From NCBI RefSeq assembly GCF_000377625.1, contig NZ_KB898325.1:491005-555004 (forward strand): a stretch of 64,000 bases of DNA, read 5' to 3'. The notes under the pieces are model-generated. The model saw only the letters and a program-made list of their open reading frames with translations, was not told the DNA's origin and made no database searches. How positions within the stretch are numbered: the first letter of the stretch is position 1; the number at the start of each line of letters is the position of its first letter. The translations under genes were made by a program, and so were the position numbers. This document shows positions 58,382-64,000 of this stretch, one piece after another. Origin of the DNA: Prevotella veroralis DSM 19559 = JCM 6290 (GTDB taxonomy: Bacteria; Bacteroidota; Bacteroidia; Bacteroidales; Bacteroidaceae).

Positions 58382-60424
58382 ATGAACTTCAAATTAACAT
58401 CAAAATATAACCCTACGGGTGATCAGCCTGAGGCCATTAAGGAATTGACCGAGGGTTTAGAACGTGGAGATAAAAGCCAAGTTTTATTAGGAGTAACGGG
58501 ATCAGGTAAGACGTTTACTGTAGCCAATGTGATTGCAAACGTGAATAAGCCAACGCTTATCTTATCACATAACAAGACTCTAGCAGCCCAACTTTACGAG
58601 GAAATGAAAGCGTTTTTCCCAGAGAATGCTGTGGAATATTATGTCTCGTATTATGATTATTACCAGCCTGAAGCTTACTTACCAACAACCGATGTTTACA
58701 TTGAGAAAGATCTTGCTATAAATGACGAAATAGACAAGCTAAGACTTTCTGCTGTTTCTTCTCTATTATCAGGTCGCAAGGATGTAATTGTTGTCTCATC
58801 TGTTTCATGTATATATGGTATGGGTGCTCCAATCGCAATGAAGGAGAATGTCATCCATATCAAGAAAGGGCAAATCATCGATCGAAATGAGTTTTTACGA
58901 CGCCTCGTTGATTCCTTATACACGCGAAATGATATTGATTTACAACGCGGAAACTTCCGAGTAAAAGGAGACACTGTCGATATTGCAATGGCTTATAATG
59001 ACAATATCTTGCGCATTACTTGGTGGGACGATGAGATTGACACTATCGAAGAAGTTGACCCAATAGCATTCCATAGAATTGCCACCTTTGATGATTATGA
59101 GTTATATCCTGCAAATCTCTTTGTTACATCAAAAGAACAGACAGAAGGTGCCATTCGTCAGATACAGGATGATATGGTAAAGCAAGTTGACTTCTTTACT
59201 CAACTGGGGGACAATATCAAGGCACAACGCATAAAGGAGCGGGTTGAATATGACATTGAAATGATTAAGGAACTTGGTCATTGTTCCGGTATTGAGAACT
59301 ATTCGCGTTACTTCGATGGTAGAAAGGCTGGACAGCGACCTTATTGCCTACTTGATTTCTTCCCTAAAGATTACCTGATGGTCATTGATGAGAGCCATGT
59401 AAGTGTACCTCAGATTTCGGCAATGTACGGTGGTGACCGAGCGCGTAAGACAAACCTTGTAGAATATGGATTCCGTTTACCTGCGGCTTTTGACAACCGA
59501 CCATTAAAGTTTGAAGAGTTCCATAACCTGATTCATCAAATTATCTATGTGTCTGCAACACCTGCTGACTATGAGTTGAAAGAATCAGAAGGAGTTGTTG
59601 TTGAACAAGTGATTCGACCGACAGGATTACTTGATCCAGAGATTGAGGTTCGTCCTTCAGAGAATCAGATTGATGATTTAATGAACGAGATTGTTATTCG
59701 TGCAGAAAAGGAGGAACGAGTATTGGTAACAACCTTAACAAAGCGAATGGCGGAGGAATTGACGGAATACTTACTCAATCATGATATCCGAACAGCCTAT
59801 ATCCATAGTGACATTGCCAGTCTTGATCGCGTCAAAATCATCAATGATTTGCGAGCAGGACTATATGATGTCCTTGTTGGTGTGAACCTACTGCGTGAAG
59901 GACTTGATCTCCCGGAAGTATCGCTTGTCGCCATACTTGATGCGGATAAAGAAGGATTCCTCCGTAGTCATAGAAGTCTAACGCAGACAGCCGGACGTGC
60001 AGCCCGCAACGTAAACGGAAAGGTTATCATGTATGCGGATAACATAACCGAAAGTATGCAGCGAACCATTGATGAGACAATGCGGAGACGCATAAAACAG
60101 CTCAAATACAACGAGGAACATCACATCACACCAAAGCAAATTGTCAAGGCGATTAAGGATACTTTGCCAACAACTGGACGCTCTACAACGGCACAAACAA
60201 TACCCTTTGCTAAAGGAGCGAAAGGCATATATACCGAACCTACACAATCAATGGCATTTGCAGCCGATCCTATCGTTATGCGGATGACGAAAGAGCAATT
60301 AGAGAAGAGTATTGCCAATACAACATCCCTTATGAAACAAGCTGCGAAAGACCTCGACTTCTTACAAGCTGCACAATATCGTGATGAGATTATCCGACTG
60401 CAAAAGCAGCTCGAAACAAAATAA
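58382..60424 (+). CDS. uvrB: Excinuclease ABC subunit B
   Basis: A 680-residue UvrB starting MNFKLTSKYNPTGDQPEAIK. It has Walker A GVTGSGKTFT, the beta-hairpin region YYVSYYDYYQPEAYLP, helicase motifs DESHVS and QTAGRAARN, and the C-terminal UVR motif (LMKQAAKDLDFLQAAQYRDE) that binds UvrC. UvrB checks DNA damage with UvrA and loads UvrC in nucleotide excision repair. Length is normal. The frame is open upstream to 58148 but that part overlaps bamD and the two promoters. No SOS box was recognised. Confidence 0.98.
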   Translation: MNFKLTSKYNPTGDQPEAIKELTEGLERGDKSQVLLGVTGSGKTFTVANVIANVNKPTLILSHNKTLAAQLYEEMKAFFPENAVEYYVSYYDYYQPEAYLPTTDVYIEKDLAINDEIDKLRLSAVSSLLSGRKDVIVVSSVSCIYGMGAPIAMKENVIHIKKGQIIDRNEFLRRLVDSLYTRNDIDLQRGNFRVKGDTVDIAMAYNDNILRITWWDDEIDTIEEVDPIAFHRIATFDDYELYPANLFVTSKEQTEGAIRQIQDDMVKQVDFFTQLGDNIKAQRIKERVEYDIEMIKELGHCSGIENYSRYFDGRKAGQRPYCLLDFFPKDYLMVIDESHVSVPQISAMYGGDRARKTNLVEYGFRLPAAFDNRPLKFEEFHNLIHQIIYVSATPADYELKESEGVVVEQVIRPTGLLDPEIEVRPSENQIDDLMNEIVIRAEKEERVLVTTLTKRMAEELTEYLLNHDIRTAYIHSDIASLDRVKIINDLRAGLYDVLVGVNLLREGLDLPEVSLVAILDADKEGFLRSHRSLTQTAGRAARNVNGKVIMYADNITESMQRTIDETMRRRIKQLKYNEEHHITPKQIVKAIKDTLPTTGRSTTAQTIPFAKGAKGIYTEPTQSMAFAADPIVMRMTKEQLEKSIANTTSLMKQAAKDLDFLQAAQYRDEIIRLQKQLETK

Positions 60425-60582
60425 ACACAATATCCTTAGACAGAATATCATACTTTAAAGACAGAGTAACACACGAACATATTGCCTTAATATGTTACTC
60501 TGTCTCCAAAACTTATGTCATTGAAAAATATGTCTCTTTGTCATTATGTCTCTAAATCCCATGTTCTTCTGTCTCACACAAA

Positions 60583-60634
60583 AGCCCCACCCCGTTAGAC
60601 GCCCCCTCTCTGTAGAGGGGCTGGGGGTGAGGCC
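60583..60634 (+). repeat. Hairpin repeat
   Basis: GCCCCCTCTCTGTAGAGGGG then CTGGGGGTGAGG; a diverged copy of the family. Confidence 0.75.
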
Positions 60635-60782
60635 GTGCCACGGAAGCGAGAGAACCAAATTAATACACTAGTTTTGAAAGACATTAATTTCACAATTAAT
60701 ATAATCGATTGTCTTATTACAGAACGATTGATACCCTGAATCAATCTAAAATGCTCCCGTGGTAAAAAAGAAAGCCGACCCT

Positions 60783-60905
60783 AAAGAAGCCTCCCCAAGC
60801 CCCTCCGAAGGAGGGGATGTCCTTAATCCGCTCACATATCTCTAGTTGTTTCAAACTATATCCAATAAGAACATCCCCTAAGAGGGGCTTGGGGAGGCTT
60901 TCTTT
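60783..60905. repeat. 35-bp inverted pair of CCTCCCCAAG repeats
   Basis: AAAGAAGCCTCCCCAAGCCC at 60783 and its inverse ending at 60905 (GGGGCTTGGGGAGGCTTTCT), about 50 bases apart; related in design to the hairpin repeats. The right copy abuts the stop of the HU-like gene. Confidence 0.8.
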
Positions 60906-60906
60906 C

Positions 60907-61380
60907 CTAACCTGCTACTGGTCCATTCTCTTCTTTATTCTCCTTTTCTTTCGGAGAAGGGTCGGGGTTTTCCGGTTTCTTTCCTTTCTTCCGCGCAGGA
61001 TTATCCACATCCACCTGCAGCTCCTTTAATGCCTTGCGCACCGAACTCTTCCAGGTCAATGTTAGCCTCGGAGCCTTGAGGCTCTTGGCGCATACATCCT
61101 TCTCGTTTTCTTCCATCTTCGAGGGAACGTTCACACGCAAAGAGAAGATGTCACCGAGGTCTAATCCTGTTCCCATGCGTGCACATTCAAGGATTAGGTT
61201 ACGCAATGTGATAATCACATTACGAGCATCACCCTCTGTCAATGACGTTTCACGAACAATGCGTTCCAACACCATTTCGGGAGAAATCTTCTGTTGACCT
61301 TTCGGTACAGCGATATACACCGTCTTGCCCTTCATTTTTCCCATTGTCGCCTTACGAGGCGCAACTTTGAATTCAATCAT
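60907..61380 (-). CDS. HU-like DNA-binding protein (second copy)
   Basis: A 157-residue protein with the Bacteroidetes HU-like fold: MIEFKVAPRKATMGKMKGKT, helices around VLERIVRETSLTEGDARNVI, and LDLGDIFSLRVNVPSKM at the arm position. The last 30 residues are charged and Pro-rich (KKGKKPENPDPSPKEKENKE). It is related in design to the protein at 30440 but clearly different in sequence, and has no smalltalk gene after it. Upstream lies an array of TACCCAGC-type palindromes. Confidence 0.8.
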   Translation of the reverse strand: MIEFKVAPRKATMGKMKGKTVYIAVPKGQQKISPEMVLERIVRETSLTEGDARNVIITLRNLILECARMGTGLDLGDIFSLRVNVPSKMEENEKDVCAKSLKAPRLTLTWKSSVRKALKELQVDVDNPARKKGKKPENPDPSPKEKENKEENGPVAG

Positions 61381-61787
61381 TTTGATTTGGTTTTTAATTA
61401 AACATTAGATTAATATATCAACATCATTTTGATGTCTTTTTTCATGTGTTTTATACCCAGCGGTTGGGTCGTCTTGTACCCAGCTGCTGGGTAGCATCGT
61501 ACCCTGCCCGTTGGGTAGCCCCCCTACCCATTCGCTGGGTACGATTGTAGTTGTTCGCTGGGTACAAAAAGTAATCAATAAGTATCCGCAAGCCTACCAC
61601 TTTTGTATGGACAGATACTCTCTTCTGTCCACACAGCATGGATAGCTTAATACCATAAGATTTACTTACTTTTATCATCCAACTAGCTTTCATTTAATCA
61701 ACCCATTTCTATTCCTTAGACCAAGACCTCACACTTCATTATATAAAGACCGTTGCCTTGATATAAGAAAGACAACCACCTTAATAT
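61381..61787. other. Upstream region of second HU-like gene
   Basis: About 400 bases. It has four TACCC...GGGTA palindromes at 61454-61565 and no clear TAnnTTTG element. An 80-codon minus-strand frame crosses the array but lacks support as a gene. Confidence 0.6.
61454..61565. repeat. Array of TACCCAGC/GCTGGGTA palindromes
   Basis: Units start at 61454, 61477, 61500 and 61525; the cleanest is TACCCAGCTGCTGGGTA. A half unit (TTCGCTGGGTAC) ends at 61564. Confidence 0.85.
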
Positions 61788-63416
61788 TTAGAATGGGCGA
61801 TACTCATCCTCATTAGAACTTCTGAAAAGGGATGAACCACTATACCTGTTATGCGATGATAATAATATTAAATTAGGCATGACTTCCAAGTCATACATTC
61901 CCAGAGAATTATCCAAAGTGGGGGAACAAGTTAGAAAAGCACCAACATCCATAGTAAACTTACCTTTAGTATAAATCCCTAAAAATGGAAGATAAAAATA
62001 GTCCGTCAAATTATTAGGAATCCCAGAAGGAGTAGATATCCAATCAGGACTAACATATATTCCTGTAGTTCGTGTATAATCGATTCCATCTGGAGCTTTA
62101 TCTTTCAGATCTTGTGGAAGTTTTCCATTATCAGCAGCAATCACTGTTTGCTTTTTAAACCACATACCACCAACATATAAGTGCCCCATTAGTCCCCAAA
62201 GAGTTTTATTGTCATAATGTGGATCACCATGCTTTGCATACCAGACAATTTCATTAACGTTAACTAATCCTACGGCTGAATTACTTGGCTGTCTAATCAC
62301 ACCTGAGTAAGAATCCCAACCCCAAATATCATTAAAGTCGCGTGGGGTATGACCTGAATCATTTGCAGTACTTTGTGGTGCATCTGTTGTATTCTGCTGT
62401 CCGGCTAATGTTGGTTGGGTTCTTTTAGCAGGATTAGGATTATCCCATTCAAAGCCTGCCCAATAATGCTGTTGTGCATCCCACATATAATATTGATCAG
62501 CAGGATATATCTTAACTTTTAAGTCAGCTTTCACAGGCGTATTCTTACCAGCATCAAAAGTTACAGAAGGATAGTTTTTTGTAATAACTCCCGTAACATT
62601 GGTTACAGCATCATGCAAGGTGTATTCTATCGTTAGGTTTGTATATGTGCCAGGCTTTACAACCATTGTAGCACCATTGGTGGCATAGGTTGAAACATTA
62701 GGAATTGAGAAGTTGTTTACGTTCAGTTCTACGCTGTTTGAGGTAGTTGTACCATTGCTTAACGTTCCATTATCAGCTAAGTCGAATTTACCTGCAAGCT
62801 GATCAGATGTATTATTGGTATAAATGCGAATCTTTTGTAGCTTTGCTCCTGCAATTACTCCTTGTGCTGTATAAGGCATAAAGGTTACATACGCTGCCTT
62901 ATGATTCAAGGTGAAGCTGTACTTTCCGCTACCTGTTGCATCAGCTACGCCAAAGTCGCCATCGTCTGCAATATGGGCAGCATCATTAGGAGTGCTTTGG
63001 GTTTGCGAAGCCTTGATAATCACCTTGTCACTGGCTCCGCTATTACCTGTGTAACGTACCTTATGTGTAGAACCAGTATAAGTACCGTTTACCCAGAACT
63101 TTGCCTTGGCTGTTGTTGTGCTGCCAGGAACTGCTGCAATGCGGGCAGCAATATCATCTTCTGAGCTTTGGTGATAAGTATTGTTGTCATCTTTTACCCA
63201 AATCTTATCGTTTGCTGTCCAATAGAAATCGAGACCGCTACCAGTGTAAGTGGCTGATGTTCGGGTTGAAGGTTCATCCTCTGATGAGAACACAGTACCT
63301 GTCTTTGGTGTGTCTTTGCCTGCTGTCTTATCAGTGGCAGTGTCATCGCTGGCGCAACTGCCAAAGGCAAGTGCAGTCAACAAGAGTGTGCCGAAATAAA
63401 TACTTTTCTTAGTCAT
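61788..63416 (-). CDS. Fimbrillin family lipoprotein
   Basis: A 542-residue lipoprotein from the ATG at 63416 (another ATG two codons earlier, at 63422, is also possible). The signal ends LLTALAFGSC. The mature start is Thr/Asp-rich, then fimbrillin-like beta-sandwich features: TRTSATYTGSGLDFYWTANDKIWV near 55-75 and YSFTLNHKAAYVTFMPY near 165-180. Such proteins are subunits or anchors of Mfa/Fim-type surface fimbriae, with strand exchange after Arg cleavage. The C-terminal third (about 330-540) is a separate domain that looks like a tip or adhesin module. It is preceded by a small acidic protein gene. Confidence 0.83.
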   Translation of the reverse strand: MTKKSIYFGTLLLTALAFGSCASDDTATDKTAGKDTPKTGTVFSSEDEPSTRTSATYTGSGLDFYWTANDKIWVKDDNNTYHQSSEDDIAARIAAVPGSTTTAKAKFWVNGTYTGSTHKVRYTGNSGASDKVIIKASQTQSTPNDAAHIADDGDFGVADATGSGKYSFTLNHKAAYVTFMPYTAQGVIAGAKLQKIRIYTNNTSDQLAGKFDLADNGTLSNGTTTSNSVELNVNNFSIPNVSTYATNGATMVVKPGTYTNLTIEYTLHDAVTNVTGVITKNYPSVTFDAGKNTPVKADLKVKIYPADQYYMWDAQQHYWAGFEWDNPNPAKRTQPTLAGQQNTTDAPQSTANDSGHTPRDFNDIWGWDSYSGVIRQPSNSAVGLVNVNEIVWYAKHGDPHYDNKTLWGLMGHLYVGGMWFKKQTVIAADNGKLPQDLKDKAPDGIDYTRTTGIYVSPDWISTPSGIPNNLTDYFYLPFLGIYTKGKFTMDVGAFLTCSPTLDNSLGMYDLEVMPNLILLSSHNRYSGSSLFRSSNEDEYRPF

Positions 63417-63465
63417 TATCATTCTGTTTTAATTTAGTTGTAAATTGGAAAGAAATCTTTGTTTA

Positions 63466-63681
63466 TTATTCCCATCCTGTTTCTTCATTCTCATCCTCTT
63501 CCTCAAAGAAAGGGTTTGACTTTGCGCTTAAGCCACCGCTATCGCCTGCTGAAGCGTGACCACTACCACCACCACTTCCAGTACTCTCAAACGATGTGCC
63601 TCGCATTAATTCGTCTTCTGTTAGTTCAAGCCACGTGCATTGAGGCGCACAATAGGCTTTCCTTTCATTTGTTTTCTCCAT
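63466..63681 (-). CDS. Small acidic Gly/Ser-rich protein
   Basis: A 71-residue protein: MEKTNERKAYCAPQCTWLEL at the start, a Gly/Ser-rich middle (STGSGGGSGHASAGDSGG), then LSAKSNPFFEEEDENEETGW. I recall similar short proteins with an Ala-Lys-x-Asn-x-Phe-Phe-acidic end in many Bacteroidales, often upstream of fimbrillin genes; their role is unknown. It lies 43 bases before the longer fimbrillin start and probably shares its transcript. It has two Cys in the leader-like part. Confidence 0.65.
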   Translation of the reverse strand: MEKTNERKAYCAPQCTWLELTEDELMRGTSFESTGSGGGSGHASAGDSGGLSAKSNPFFEEEDENEETGWE

Positions 63682-64000
63682 TTACCTGATTTTAAAAATA
63701 GTTATTATTAATGATTCTCACTTGCTTTACTTCGTGTCACAGAGTTCAAGAGAGAGACGAAAGCATAAGAAGAGTTGTTAAAACAATGAATTATCTCCTC
63801 CTCTTGATGCTCTGTGACACTATGTAAGTTTGATTTTATACGTGAATTAAATTCTATATTTTGCGTTTTAACGGTCTTCAAAAAGGGCATAAAAAAGCGA
63901 ACAAAGGAAACTCTTAGAAGTCCTTTGTTTACAGGGGTTACGGCACGCTTCGCGCGCGCGTATGCGAGAAGAAAAAATGTGTTATTAGACGCTAGGTGCG
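63682..64000. other. Upstream region at window end
   Basis: No gene supported. It has a long imperfect inverted repeat (GTGTCACAGAGTTCAAGAG at about 63735 with its partner ending at about 63824) and a short hairpin AACAAAGGA/TCCTTTGTT at about 63899-63929. A CG-rich run follows near 63950. Confidence 0.45.

Larger units (their letters stand above)
60425..60906. other. Repeat-rich intergenic region
   Basis: About 480 bases between convergent genes. It has GACAGA/TCTGTC words (60432-60575) related to the repeats at 23009, a hairpin repeat at 60583-60634 and an inverted pair at 60783-60905. No gene is seen. Confidence 0.6.

Noticed and set aside
61451..61693. An 80-codon minus-strand frame
   Set aside because: Half of it is the palindrome array and the rest has no family look or promoter.
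63708..63890. A 60-codon minus-strand frame
   Set aside because: It overlaps a long inverted repeat and has no supporting signal.
63895..64000. tRNA or integrase attachment site near the window end
   Set aside because: Only a short hairpin is seen; no cloverleaf or repeat could be shown.

Overview
The window looks like chromosomal DNA of a Prevotella-like member of the Bacteroidales. The basis is the Bacteroidetes promoter pattern (TTG or TTTG, a gap of about 20 bases, then TAnnTTTG) in front of many genes, together with lineage-typical families: fimbrillin lipoprotein, Rpb6-type RNA polymerase omega, DUF4293, HU-like DNA-binding protein with a 30-residue smalltalk protein, BT4734/DUF3987, YARHG and a SusC-type carboxypeptidase-like domain. 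No rRNA, tRNA, transposase or CRISPR array was recognised.

Layout. 1-3053 (minus) is the end of a surface-polysaccharide cluster: partial acyltransferase, GT-D glycosyltransferase and Wzx-like flippase. 3356-22950 carries envelope and housekeeping genes: a DUF6078-like protein, a beta-barrel protein paired with a PagL-like lipid A deacylase, an ABC-F ATPase, an M13 peptidase, a U32 peptidase, a zinc-ribbon lipoprotein, a TonB-dependent receptor and a giant alpha-2-macroglobulin. 23223-28165 holds a YARHG protein, an M3 peptidase and a run of small membrane proteins, one broken by a stop codon. infC-rpmI-rplT follows at 28494-29869 on the minus strand.

29985-38170 is an accessory block set off by palindromic repeats. 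It contains a smalltalk protein and HU-like protein, a 237-bp element with 36-bp inverted ends, an unrecognised translationally coupled three-gene operon (32153-33956), a DUF3127 protein, an orphan ORF whose end is supplied by a repeat, a BT4734/DUF3987 gene split by two single-base frameshifts, and a DUF5675 protein. The three-gene operon is the best candidate for an undescribed system: its second protein ends, and its third begins, with the same short Gly-Thr-Gln motif.

38379-60424 is mostly core metabolism and maintenance: clpB, ppdK, rlmD, a porin, an ATP-grasp-like protein, an AAA ATPase, nifJ, a methyltransferase, a GNAT acetyltransferase, the bamD-rpoZ-DUF4293 operon and uvrB. NifJ and PPDK both act at the pyruvate/PEP node, as expected of an anaerobe. 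60907-63681 has a second HU-like protein, a fimbrillin and a small acidic protein.

A theme of the window is short repeats that also enter genes: a G/C-rich hairpin family lies in-frame in the ABC-F gene, in a STM3941-like gene and at the end of an orphan ORF, and an ACAAGT-type repeat lies both upstream of and inside the M3 peptidase gene. Separate 22-bp and 23-25-bp arrays occupy three intergenic regions.
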